Part shown: in pieces, positions 7,745 to 14,833 of the stretch
How positions within the stretch are numbered: the first letter of the stretch is position 1
How the letters are laid out: every line of letters starts with the position of its first letter
Assembly: GCA_040758525.1 (NCBI GenBank)
Contig: JBFLVQ010000052.1
Location: 1 to 25,972 of the forward strand
DNA length: 25,972 bases
Origin: JBFLVQ01 sp040758525
GTDB lineage: Bacteria > Acidobacteriota > Blastocatellia > Chloracidobacteriales > JADJPF01
Reading direction: 5' to 3'
Notes under the pieces: model-generated
The model's input: only the letters and a program-made list of their open reading frames with translations
The model's database searches: none
What the model was told of the DNA's origin: nothing
Translations under genes and position numbers: made by a program

Positions 7745-7797
7745 GGGAACTCCTTTTAACAGAGGTTAAGATTGAAGATAACAGACCATTTTACAAC

Positions 7798-8655
7798 TCA
7801 ATGTGGTATAGCAACAATGCGGAACCCTACTGTAGGACCATCCCCGTCTGGAGCGCTATGGCGGCGGCCAGTAATACGGCAGTTATCCACTCGATCGGCC
7901 CACGAGCCGCCACGTAGCACTCGGAATTGGCCCTGCTCTGGACCAGTTGGATTCTGGGTTGGACTAGTTACGTAATACTGTACATCATACCAATCTAGGC
8001 ACCATTCCCAGACATTGCCGAGCATATCATAAAGGCCGAATTTACTAGGGGTATGTAGACCTGCTGCAGTTGTCGGCAACTGTTTATACTGTGTCTTCTC
8101 TAGTGTCGTGCCAGCCGTTGAGTCTTGCGCGGCATACTCCCATTCTGCTTCTGTAGGCAGTCGCACTTGCTGTCCGGTTAGTTCGCTTAGCCACTTGCAG
8201 TAGTCCATAGCATCTTGCCAAGTAATATTGACTATAGGGTGATTGGGGTAATCTTTTATGTAGTTACCTTGCCAGCGTGGATCATCTGGCATAGCCCTTC
8301 CCGTTAGTTGGCAGAAGGCGCTATATTGTGCATTAGTGATCTCAAAACGACTGATAAGAAACTTATCTACTGAGACTTTATGTTGAGGGTGTTCATTAGC
8401 TGAACCTTTGTCTGCTTCACTTCCCATTAAAAAGTGCCCAGCAGGAATCTCTACCATCTCTGGGATAAGTACATTATTCAGGTTAATACCATAACAACCC
8501 GCGAAATTGGCGAAGGATGGGCTTGACCCATTGGGAGTCACGGGTTGGCTATTAAGGACAAAGCGGCCAAGCAAAGTGATAGCTATAGCAAAGCTGATCA
8601 GTAGCAAGAATGCCAGTAACTTTGTACGACCAGAAATAGTGATGGTAGACAACAC
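7798..8655 (-). CDS. Membrane-anchored SUMF1 (formylglycine-generating enzyme-like) protein
   Basis: A 285-residue protein with an N-terminal membrane helix (about 12-32) and a complete SUMF1/FGE-like fold from about 65 to 283. Family motifs run MVEIPAGHFLMGS, EITNAQYSAFC, VNITWQDAMDYCKWL, RLPTEAEWEYA, MLGNVWEWCLDWY, FRVLRGGSW and VGFRIV. In human FGE the segment after RGGS carries two copper-binding cysteines; here it reads RGGSWADRVDNC, keeping the second (Cys259) but with Asp254 in place of the first. Classical aerobic formylglycine synthesis is therefore doubtful, and no sulfatase is in the window. The start is GTG with GGAGG at 8669-8665, 9 bases upstream. It may share a ligand or partner with the SUMF1 half of the kinase fusion at 3223-4971; this is inference. 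Confidence 0.88.
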   Translation of the reverse strand: MLSTITISGRTKLLAFLLLISFAIAITLLGRFVLNSQPVTPNGSSPSFANFAGCYGINLNNVLIPEMVEIPAGHFLMGSEADKGSANEHPQHKVSVDKFLISRFEITNAQYSAFCQLTGRAMPDDPRWQGNYIKDYPNHPIVNITWQDAMDYCKWLSELTGQQVRLPTEAEWEYAAQDSTAGTTLEKTQYKQLPTTAAGLHTPSKFGLYDMLGNVWEWCLDWYDVQYYVTSPTQNPTGPEQGQFRVLRGGSWADRVDNCRITGRRHSAPDGDGPTVGFRIVAIPH

Positions 8656-8706
8656 GTATTAAAGCCTCCATAGAATAGTCTGCTCTAGCTCAAATCCCCG
8701 CTAATA

Positions 8707-8750
8707 TGGTATAGTGCACGCTCATCGGTGGATGAGTGCCCGTTAGCGGG
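8707..8750 (+). promoter_or_regulatory. Extended -10 promoter and hairpin leader of the RAMA-like gene
   Basis: TGGTATAGT (8707-8715) fits an extended -10 element and would start transcription near 8722. The short leader holds two adjacent hairpins: CTCATC/GATGAG with a GGTG loop (8721-8736) and CCCG/CGGG with a TTAG loop (8739-8750). The second includes the first bases of the GGGGAG ribosome-binding site (8748-8753), so folding could limit translation. Confidence 0.4.
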
Positions 8751-8758
8751 GAGAGTTT

Positions 8759-9388
8759 ATGGCGGAAAAGACAAAGCTTAAATGGTTACGCAAGGAATTT
8801 AACTCGTCTGAAGAACTAGAATATTACCTGGCACAACTTAAACACCAGGATAAACTGAAGTCCGATATTATCTCTTTACTACAACGATTTCAACATTTGC
8901 TCTTTGCTAGTTATGAGCCGGATTTTTTGGCGATCACTTACAATGGTCAATGGGATGTTAGTTTCACCCCCCTTTCTAGTGAAGAGATAAAAGAGCGGAA
9001 TTTAAAATCTTCATCTACACTCCCAGTGGCAAAACCTGTTGCCCCGCCTAGCGCAAAAGCTTCCCGTTCATTAGTTGCTGCTAAGACCAAATCATTGGCT
9101 GCCGACAAGCGCAAACCACGTGTTGCGCTTAAAGATCTTATTGAAGCACAGCTACTCAATGTAGGTGCTAGGCTTAAACATAAGAGTCTGCCTTCTTTGG
9201 TGGCTACGGTAACACGTGAGGGACATCTACGTATAGGCAAACAGGAGTATCAGAGCCTTTCTGGCGCTGCCACCAGTTTTGCTCCTTCCGGTCGCCGTGA
9301 TGGTTGGTTCTGCTGGCTCTTTCAAGATCAAGATGGTAGTTGGAAACCTATTGATCTGTTGCGTGATCGCTGGCGTGCTAATCACTAA
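8759..9388 (+). CDS. RAMA-like domain protein, unknown function
   Basis: A soluble 209-residue protein. The C-terminal part, about residues 124-190, resembles the RAMA/DUF4357 module of restriction- and methylase-associated proteins: LKDLIEAQLLNVGARL, then VATVTREGHLRIGKQEY, a serine-rich SLSGAATSF and DGWFCWLF, matching the pattern of an LIEAGLL-like helix, A-T-V, G-x-I-x-V-x-G, S-x-S-x-A-A and N/D-G-W. The N-terminal about 75 residues are helical and charged (LKWLRKEFNSSEELEYYLAQL). The linker at about 85-120 is rich in Ala, Lys, Ser and Pro. RAMA modules are thought to bind modified or specific DNA; here no methylase or nuclease gene is adjacent. The ATG follows GGGGAG. It converges with the ferritin-like gene, 26 bases away. 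Confidence 0.6.
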   Translation: MAEKTKLKWLRKEFNSSEELEYYLAQLKHQDKLKSDIISLLQRFQHLLFASYEPDFLAITYNGQWDVSFTPLSSEEIKERNLKSSSTLPVAKPVAPPSAKASRSLVAAKTKSLAADKRKPRVALKDLIEAQLLNVGARLKHKSLPSLVATVTREGHLRIGKQEYQSLSGAATSFAPSGRRDGWFCWLFQDQDGSWKPIDLLRDRWRANH

Positions 9389-9401
9389 ATTGAAATATCA
9401 C

Positions 9402-9416
9402 AGCAAGCAACTTGCT
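9402..9416. terminator. Short hairpin between convergent genes
   Basis: AGCAAG (9402-9407) and CTTGCT (9411-9416) flank a 3-base loop in the 26-base gap between the convergent genes ending at 9388 (+) and 9415 (-). It could serve both directions, but it has no U-run and is short. Confidence 0.3.
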
Positions 9417-10089
9417 AGGCAGTGGGAATCTCTGGAGTAGGTTGCTCATTGAAGAAAGCATAAGGAACAAGCTGCTTATCATCAGGCAGACCCTTGTCTT
9501 TCATTACCACCATTAATACTGTACGCAAGACCGCCACATGTTGAGTCTCTACAGGTAGGATAGAGGCAACTAGACCACGCGCCTCATCTGTCGCCAGTTT
9601 GCCGCTTACTGCTTCTAAATATGCTTTTGAGGCATACATCTCTAGCATAAGCGCGTAACGTAGCACATCAGCTTCCTTACCTTTAATAATTGTTTCAGGA
9701 ACTGGGAAGGTGCCGAGATTCTCGATTAGCACAGGAGTGGACTTAAAGTTAACACGCACAGCTTTAGTAAGTTCATCACGATGCTCGCCATGATCTGCAG
9801 CAAAATCGACAGCAACATCCAGGTATTCAGGTTTTTTAAGCAGGTCGGCCTGTGCGGCTGCCTTGTAAGTGTTGATCGCTTTCTGTTCAAGTTGAATAGC
9901 GCCATTGATAACAGCTATATCGCTACTAGGTGAAGGGCGGCGTTGTCCAGCGGCTATTGCTGCTAGTACATTGCCGCCACTAAATGCTGGGCCGATTAGC
10001 GTGGCTAATGTTGCGAGCGCACTACCATTAAATAGACCGTTAATAAACGCCCGTTTGGAGAGATCTACACCGCTAAGTCCTTTTGACAT
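9415..10089 (-). CDS. Exported ferritin-like domain protein (paralogue A)
   Basis: A 224-residue protein with a four-helix ferritin-like bundle. Candidate diiron ligands are Glu68 (QLEQKAINTY), His100/His103 (FAADHGEHRD), Glu150 (ALMLEMYASK) and Glu181/His184 (PVETQH). The N-terminus has a KR pair (SKRAFINGLF) and then a moderately hydrophobic, Ala/Gly-rich stretch, like a degenerate twin-arginine signal. The start is ATG at 10089 with AAGGAG 9 bases upstream; a longer frame to 10143 lacks that support. It is transcribed divergently from a paralogue at 10341-11069 that shares the core motifs with the same 32-residue spacing from the first Glu to His. It probably binds iron or another metal outside the cytoplasm; storage, oxidase or stress roles are all possible. 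Confidence 0.8.
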   Translation of the reverse strand: MSKGLSGVDLSKRAFINGLFNGSALATLATLIGPAFSGGNVLAAIAAGQRRPSPSSDIAVINGAIQLEQKAINTYKAAAQADLLKKPEYLDVAVDFAADHGEHRDELTKAVRVNFKSTPVLIENLGTFPVPETIIKGKEADVLRYALMLEMYASKAYLEAVSGKLATDEARGLVASILPVETQHVAVLRTVLMVVMKDKGLPDDKQLVPYAFFNEQPTPEIPTA

Positions 10090-10172
10090 ATTCACAAACT
10101 CCTTATGTAATTGTCGCTGCCGGCCGCGTGAGGCGGTTTCCAATCTGGTCTAAGGAGACGGTTCAAGCTGAC

Positions 10173-10201
10173 ATTATCTATTTTTGCCTGTATGGGTGCA
10201 A
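10173..10201 (-). promoter_or_regulatory. Possible promoter of ferritin-like paralogue A
   Basis: Minus-strand TTGCAC (10201-10196) and GATAAT (10178-10173) are 17 bases apart, about 84 bases upstream of the ATG at 10089. The -10 is good (5 of 6), the -35 weak (3 of 6). It lies in the 251-base divergent region shared with paralogue B, where I see no clear operator repeat. Confidence 0.35.
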
Positions 10202-10340
10202 GAAGTTTAGTAGTGAAGCGGTGAAAACAGATCAAAATCCGCTTGCACGACTACCTAAATTATATGATTATATCGGGAATGAGCCTGCCGGAAACGATAT
10301 CCCTGGGAGATTGTTAAGAGACTTGGTAAGGAGTCGAAAG

Positions 10341-11069
10341 ATGCAAACAGATAATAAGCTTGTTGAAATAGCGCGCAGAGATTTGCTCAAGATGATAATG
10401 ACAACCGGTACGGCCGCAGCAATGGCGGCACTAAGTAGCGGTTTTGATCCTGCGTTAGCCGCTCTAGTCAACCCACAGCGCAAAGGAGCAGCCGCTAGCA
10501 AGCCAGCTCCACCAAAGAAGGTAGACCCTGTAGCCAATGATCTGGGCATCGTAAATACGGCGATTCAATTAGAACAGAAGGCGATCAATACTTATGTTGG
10601 TATGGAGAAAGTTAAATTGATCGTTAACAAACAGATTATCGAAGTCGCACGCCAATTCGCTGCTGATCATATGGCACATAGAGATGCTCTTATCAAAGCA
10701 GCCAATGAAGAATTCAAAGGGACGCCTGCTGCTATCAAAGGTCTTGGTACCTTCCCTATTCCTGCTTCGATCTTGAAGAAAGAGGTTGATGCCGTTCGTT
10801 ATGCGCTGGCACTAGAAGTGGTTGCTTCGAAGGTCTATTATAATGCTTTTAAGGATGCGTTACGCACAGATGCTGGCCGTAACCTAATTATCACTATTTT
10901 ACCGGTTGAAACTCAACATATCGGCGTTTTCCGATCTGTCTTGAAACTAGTACTAAAAGATAAACAGATACCAGAAAATGCTCGTCTAGTGCCTTATGCG
11001 TTTTTAGAAGAGCATCCCACGCCAACTATACCAGAAGGCTTCTCTTGGGATTTTGAAAAACTCTCTTAA
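10341..11069 (+). CDS. Tat-exported ferritin-like domain protein (paralogue B)
   Basis: A 242-residue protein with a twin-arginine signal at the N-terminus (ARRDLLKMIMTTGTAAAMAAL, Arg12-Arg13). An Ala/Pro/Lys linker follows, then a ferritin-like four-helix domain from about residue 64. Candidate metal ligands are Glu78, His110/His113, Glu159, Glu190 and His193 (PVETQH). Tat export fits a cofactor loaded before secretion. The start at 10341 is fixed by AAGGAG at 10328-10333; the frame stays open upstream to 10083, but that part overlaps the divergent promoter region and has no such support. The C-terminus (LVPYAFLEEHPTPTIPEG) closely matches that of paralogue A. An unknown gene follows after 31 bases. 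Confidence 0.85.
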   Translation: MQTDNKLVEIARRDLLKMIMTTGTAAAMAALSSGFDPALAALVNPQRKGAAASKPAPPKKVDPVANDLGIVNTAIQLEQKAINTYVGMEKVKLIVNKQIIEVARQFAADHMAHRDALIKAANEEFKGTPAAIKGLGTFPIPASILKKEVDAVRYALALEVVASKVYYNAFKDALRTDAGRNLIITILPVETQHIGVFRSVLKLVLKDKQIPENARLVPYAFLEEHPTPTIPEGFSWDFEKLS

Positions 11070-11100
11070 CCGAAAATGAGAAGCACTCTCCTGATTTGGT

Positions 11101-11838
11101 ATGACACTGATTGCAAGCTATCAGGCCTTTATTAATTGGGTTTATCAGCAGAAGGTAGTGAGAGTGCTAGTCAAAAAAGCTGGTTCAATGGCGCCCACCT
11201 CCTCTATACGTAGCGCTGTTCGGTTACTTGCCGAATTGACTATCATGCCTCACAAACATAGTGGTGAAGCTACTACACCCCTTACAGTGCATTATCTTGA
11301 GCAGCAGGTAGGAGAATGGCTACTTACTGTAGGTGGCGATTATCGAGCTGTAAAGCCAGGTTTATACGATCTTTTTGATACTACTTTGATTCATGTCATC
11401 TCCTTAGGAGAAGCTAAAATAGCAGCACTTAGCTGTCCTTATTGTAAGCTACTGCTATTTGGTCCCGATGCACAGGTCTGTTCACATCTTTTCTTGCGCC
11501 TAATGCCTAATAGCTATTGGGCGCCAGCCGTAGATATATTAATGGCTGAGTTGAGTGATAAAGCTAATATTTCAGTAGTACTACCTCAGGATTTCAAGAA
11601 ATTTCTTATTACCAATCCACAATTACCTTGGCAGCGCCTTACCTATCAGGAAGAGATACCCTCAATGGGCGGTATAGAAGTAATGGCTTTTGTTAGTCCT
11701 GATCCAGGACAGATACTCAGTATGTTTCCCAAATGGCTGCTGCAACGAGACTGCACTCAAGAGCAGCGTGTTACCAGCCAAGCAGGCAGACCAACTAGCA
11801 AGCAGCGCCTTACCAAGCGAGGTATCAAGCAAGTATAA
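11101..11838 (+). CDS. Unknown protein with CPYC...CSH motif
   Basis: I do not recognise this 245-residue protein. It has no signal peptide. Its centre holds a possible metal site, Cys112-x2-Cys115 (SCPYCKLL) then Cys127-x-His129 (VCSHLF), preceded by a strand-rich segment (GEWLLTVGGDYRAVKPGLYDLFD). The C-terminal about 30 residues are basic and hydrophilic (SQAGRPTSKQRLTKRGIKQV), probably a flexible tail. It starts 31 bases after the Tat-type ferritin-like gene on the same strand, so co-transcription is plausible. The ribosome-binding site before the ATG at 11101 is weak, and an ATG at codon 30 is an alternative. CPYC could also be a thiol-redox motif, but no thioredoxin fold is evident. Confidence 0.6.
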   Translation: MTLIASYQAFINWVYQQKVVRVLVKKAGSMAPTSSIRSAVRLLAELTIMPHKHSGEATTPLTVHYLEQQVGEWLLTVGGDYRAVKPGLYDLFDTTLIHVISLGEAKIAALSCPYCKLLLFGPDAQVCSHLFLRLMPNSYWAPAVDILMAELSDKANISVVLPQDFKKFLITNPQLPWQRLTYQEEIPSMGGIEVMAFVSPDPGQILSMFPKWLLQRDCTQEQRVTSQAGRPTSKQRLTKRGIKQV

Positions 11839-11941
11839 GTGGGTTGGCGAGAGTTGCCGACCTGCAGGATTAACGTTAGAATCATAAAAAAGTTATAGCA
11901 ATTTAATCGCCTAGTCTTTTTTCTCAGTAAAGGAGTTGATT

Positions 11942-12226
11942 ATGCAAGTAATGTTACTTTCGTCGATTGAGATGCTCTGTCCGCAAATAGCCACATTACA
12001 GTTACAGGGTAAGGAATTGATCGCAACCGGGGTAAAGTTTGACAACCGATCTGAGCATTTCAATATTGCACTAATAGATGTTACACCTGAAGTTAGCAGC
12101 GGACAGCTTAATAGCCGAGATTTAAGACTGGTGGAGATTTTTATTCGTAATCATCAGCAAGATATAGTTGAGCAGATTCAAGAGTTGGTTGCGCCTAAGC
12201 AGGCCCTTGCCGCTAGTGCAGTCTAA
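11942..12226 (+). CDS. Small unknown protein
   Basis: A 94-residue protein with no recognised family. It begins MQVMLLSSIEMLCPQIATL, continues with short strand-like segments (QLQGKELIATGVKF, FNIALIDVTPEV) and ends in a helical region (DLRLVEIFIRNHQQDIVEQIQELV) with an Ala-rich tail. No signal peptide or membrane helix is visible. The start is well supported: AAGGAG at 11930-11935 sits 6 bases before the ATG at 11942. It follows the CPYC-motif gene by about 100 bases and converges with the next gene, with a large inverted-repeat region in between. Confidence 0.6.
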   Translation: MQVMLLSSIEMLCPQIATLQLQGKELIATGVKFDNRSEHFNIALIDVTPEVSSGQLNSRDLRLVEIFIRNHQQDIVEQIQELVAPKQALAASAV

Positions 12227-12250
12227 CGCTATTACTGCTTATCAAAGTGT

Positions 12251-12323
12251 AGGAAGCGAATCTGTTGCAAAACTACTAGATGGCAACCGCTTCCTGCCAA
12301 ACCTTTCCTTAAACAGAGGAAGC
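12251..12323. terminator. Inverted-repeat region between convergent genes, alternative hairpins
   Basis: AGGAAGCG (12251-12258) pairs perfectly with CGCTTCCT (12288-12295); nested inside, GTTGC (12264-12268) pairs with GCAAC (12283-12287) around a 14-base loop. A third copy, AGGAAGC at 12317-12323, can pair with the same central arm, so two hairpins exclude each other. It fills the gap between genes ending at 12226 (+) and 12331 (-) and probably ends transcription from both sides, though no long U-run is present. Confidence 0.5.
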
Positions 12324-12330
12324 TTTAGCA

Positions 12331-12741
12331 CTATTTCTTCAACTCTATTACTTGCCAGGTAGGATGATCTAAACGCAGTCGTTCACATAATTCAGGTGTT
12401 AAAAACTGTATATCATAGCCATCTTCCAGACTGCCGACAGCATAGTATTTACCTAGCAGGGTGTCGCTAGGATAGCCATCATCGCCTAGGAAGGTCTGGC
12501 GAGCTATTTCTAATGTGGTGTATTGGCGTGGTCCAGGAGTAACGGGCGGTGTCAGGTAGTTGGCCAAGAGCTTTTTCATCGTTTCTACCTTTTCTTCTAG
12601 TCGCTGTACTCCCATAGCAATATCTGATAACTCCAGACCGGTTGGTTCATGCTGTAGGCTGTCTCGTGTCTGCTCAACGATATAATCGATCCAAGTGCGG
12701 GCATCTAGTCCTAGTTCCAGTATTTGTAGATAAAGATCCAT
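12331..12741 (-). CDS. Unknown protein with coiled-coil segment
   Basis: A 136-residue soluble protein I do not recognise. The N-terminal half is helical and acidic, with a likely coiled coil at about 36-61 (ELSDIAMGVQRLEEKVETMK). A Pro-rich hinge (LTPPVTPGPRQYTT, 63-76) leads to a compact C-terminal part (RQTFLGDDGYPSDTLLGKYYAVGSLEDGYDIQF split by short turns), ending in WQVIELKK. The start is clear: AAGGAG lies 4 bases before the ATG at 12741. It could be a short adaptor or a small DNA-associated protein, but nothing in the sequence decides this. It is on the same strand as the next small gene upstream (12914-13189), separated by a hairpin. Confidence 0.6.
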   Translation of the reverse strand: MDLYLQILELGLDARTWIDYIVEQTRDSLQHEPTGLELSDIAMGVQRLEEKVETMKKLLANYLTPPVTPGPRQYTTLEIARQTFLGDDGYPSDTLLGKYYAVGSLEDGYDIQFLTPELCERLRLDHPTWQVIELKK

Positions 12742-12857
12742 TTTGCTCCTTATAATCGATTAATTGATGCAGTTATTGTGATTTTGTTAGTAGCTATTCT
12801 GGCAGAGAAGAAAACCTCTTTCAACCATTGTTATAATACTCTGCTGGGAGTGAAAGC

Positions 12858-12876
12858 GCCCTGCCAAAAGCAGGGC
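12858..12876 (-). terminator. Hairpin after the small minus-strand gene
   Basis: GCCCTGC (12858-12864) and GCAGGGC (12870-12876) form a perfect 7-bp GC-rich stem with a CAAAA loop, about 38 bases past the stop of the minus-strand gene at 12914. On the minus strand a weak pyrimidine stretch follows. It separates that gene from the downstream one starting at 12741. Confidence 0.55.
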
Positions 12877-12913
12877 ACGGAGTTATAAATCCTAAATTAA
12901 TTATAAGGAGAAC

Positions 12914-13189
12914 CTAGAGGATTGAGACTGTAGGGCCAATACCATCGTTTCCGTAGAACTTCATGATCGCTTTGTTCTCTATTTGACTGAATTTTTGACT
13001 CAATTTAGCCAGTTGTTTCTTGTCAGTACGGCCACGCGACATTAACTGAGCTGCTAGATCCTGATAAGATTTTGCTGCCTCCTGTGCGATCTCTCTCAAT
13101 TGATTTGGTGTTACGGATTGACTTATACGCCGCTCAAGCAAGCTAGCCTTTTCCGCAAACAGGGATAAGTCTCTGCTAGTTTCTCGCAT
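12914..13189 (-). CDS. Small helical unknown protein
   Basis: A 91-residue, Lys/Gln/Ser-rich, almost entirely helical protein with no recognised family. It has segments LSLFAEKASLLERRISQ, LREIAQEAAKSYQDLAAQLM and KKQLAKLSQKFSQIENKA, suggesting a helical hairpin or coiled coil, and ends GNDGIGPTVSIL. The start was set at ATG 13189 because a strong Shine-Dalgarno (AAAGGAGGAG, 13204-13195) lies 5 bases upstream. A longer frame to 13321 would add 44 residues encoded across that site and is unlikely. No signal or membrane helix is present. Confidence 0.65.
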   Translation of the reverse strand: MRETSRDLSLFAEKASLLERRISQSVTPNQLREIAQEAAKSYQDLAAQLMSRGRTDKKQLAKLSQKFSQIENKAIMKFYGNDGIGPTVSIL

Positions 13190-13590
13190 TACAACTCCTC
13201 CTTTAGGTCTGAGAACACTTTTGGCAAACGGTGTTTGTGACAATAATAGGAAATTGCTCGCTCGGAAAAATCGACTGTGATTTAATTGCGCGCGATGTAG
13301 GTAAGGACAAAGAAATTTCACTATTTGAATTGACTGCTGGCAAGCCCTTACCGGAACTCAGTGATTAGCTTCCCACTCGCGTTCCTATCCCCCAATTCGA
13401 TAGTTACTTGACCTGCCTGCTACTTTTCTCTAAAGTTTTGTGCTATTTTGGGCAATCTATTTATACTACTGAGTTGTACAATGGTAAATACAGTATGATT
13501 CGTATTTTTGATTAGGGTATCGCAGTATTTTACTGAGCGACAGCTTGGCTTTCAAGCAGGGTGCTCCCTTTACACTGTGAGGATTTGATT
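13190..13590. other. 401-base divergent intergenic region
   Basis: No convincing gene on either strand; plus-strand ATGs here meet stops within a few codons. The right half is AT-rich and holds -10-like elements upstream of pfkA, for example TATACT at about 13460 with a weak TTGTGC 18 bases before it. None is strong enough to name as the promoter. The left end carries the strong ribosome-binding site of the minus-strand gene. I see no repeats or structured RNA. Confidence 0.5.
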
Positions 13591-14673
13591 ATGAACGGAG
13601 AGATTAAGTGTATAGGCATACTTACCGGTGGTGGTGATGCTCCTGGTCTCAACGCGGTAATACGTGCAGTGGTCAAGACAGCAGTCAACTGTTACCAGAT
13701 GCGTGTGGTAGGAATCGAAGACGGGTTTGAAGGCCTACTCGATTCCCCACGCACACGTGAACTAGGGCTTAATGATGTGCGCGGATTGCTACCACGTGGC
13801 GGTACTATCCTTGGCACGCGTAATTGTGGTCATTTCACAATCAAGCGGGAGCAAGGTGAGACAGTACGTCCACCCAGAGTTTTTGAAGAGTCGATCGCTA
13901 ATTTACATCGCTTAGGTATTGATGCCCTTGTTGTCATTGGTGGGGAAGGTACACAGGGTATTGCGCTGGAGTTCCATAAACTCGGCTTTCCTATTGTCGG
14001 TCTACCTAAGACAATCGACAATGATCTAGATTGTACGGAACTAACTTTCGGTTTTGACACCGCCGTTGATATCGCCACTGAAGCGATCGATCGATTACAC
14101 ACTACCGCAGAAAGCCATGATCGGGTCATGGTACTAGAAGTGATGGGGCGGCATGCTGGCTGGATTGCTACCTATGCGGGCATCGCGGGCGGTGTTGATT
14201 GCATATTGATCCCAGAGATCCCATTCTCTTTTAGTAAGGTTGTTAAGAAAGTTAAGGAGCGCGAGGCGCAGGGGCGTGAATTCTCGATAATTGTCGCTGC
14301 GGAAGGCGCTACCCCTTTAGGTGGGGCGGCTGTCTACCAGCAAAAAGGACGATTAGGGGGAATTAGTTATCAGGTGGCAGAAGCTGTGGAATCACAAACT
14401 GGTAAGGAGACACGTGTAGTTGTGCTAGGCCATCTACAACGTGGTGGGCAACCTACCACAGTTGATCGACTGTTTGCTTCCTGTTTAGGGGTTTCTGCTG
14501 TTCATCTACTGGTTTCTGGCCAATTTGGTAAGATGGTAGCACTACGTAACGGCCAGATTGAAGCAGTAGAGTTGGCTTCTGCAATCGCCAATCTTAAAAC
14601 TGTATCACGTGATGGCTATCTAGTACGCACAGCGCGTTCGCTCGGCATTTCATTTGCAGGTGAAGAGGATTAA
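13591..14673 (+). CDS. pfkA: 6-phosphofructokinase (group III-like, probably ATP-dependent)
   Basis: Glycolytic enzyme phosphorylating fructose 6-phosphate to fructose 1,6-bisphosphate; 360 residues. The N-terminal loop TGGGDAPGLNAVIR is at 12-25, and the catalytic PKTIDNDL has Asp143 as base. GFDTA and the substrate-binding MVLEVMGRHAGW also match, as does HLQRGGQPTT. Donor specificity is usually read at two positions: Gly after GGD/E (here Gly120 in GGEGTQ) and Gly or Lys in PxTIDND (here Lys140). Gly with Lys is the combination of actinobacterial ATP-using group III enzymes, whereas PPi enzymes carry Asp with Lys. ATP use is therefore likelier but not certain. The ATG at 13591 is preceded by GAGGA; a frame to 13561 adds residues foreign to the family. 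Confidence 0.93.
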   Translation: MNGEIKCIGILTGGGDAPGLNAVIRAVVKTAVNCYQMRVVGIEDGFEGLLDSPRTRELGLNDVRGLLPRGGTILGTRNCGHFTIKREQGETVRPPRVFEESIANLHRLGIDALVVIGGEGTQGIALEFHKLGFPIVGLPKTIDNDLDCTELTFGFDTAVDIATEAIDRLHTTAESHDRVMVLEVMGRHAGWIATYAGIAGGVDCILIPEIPFSFSKVVKKVKEREAQGREFSIIVAAEGATPLGGAAVYQQKGRLGGISYQVAEAVESQTGKETRVVVLGHLQRGGQPTTVDRLFASCLGVSAVHLLVSGQFGKMVALRNGQIEAVELASAIANLKTVSRDGYLVRTARSLGISFAGEED

Positions 14674-14710
14674 ACGGCTGCTCTTTTTCGATGCAGACTG
14701 CCACTAGGGT

Positions 14711-14764
14711 TGCTATAATGCCAGTTAACAGCTAGTTATTAGCGATACTCTCTTTCTTCTAGCT
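14711..14764 (+). promoter_or_regulatory. Extended -10 promoter and leader hairpin of the J-domain gene
   Basis: TGCTATAAT (14711-14719) is a perfect extended -10; no good -35 is seen. The predicted start near 14726 is just inside an inverted repeat, CAGCTAG (14729-14735) with CTAGCTG (14759-14765), which would form a hairpin in the about 108-base leader before the ATG at 14834. Confidence 0.5.
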
Positions 14765-14833
14765 GGTTATAGTTGGGTTACCCTTTGAAATAGACACCCT
14801 TTATCCTGCTACGAGTGGGCCATTGGGGGCTGT

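Noticed and set aside
7798..8655. Calling the SUMF1 protein a true formylglycine-generating enzyme or sulfatase-maturing factor
   Set aside because: Only one of the two copper-binding cysteines is present and no sulfatase is nearby.
10083..10340. Upstream extension of ferritin-like paralogue B
   Set aside because: It would overlap the divergent control region and the AAGGAG-supported ATG at 10341 gives a clean Tat signal.
12914..13321. Longer version of the 91-residue gene
   Set aside because: The strong AAAGGAGGAG before 13189 would be within the coding region, and the extra residues have a different composition.
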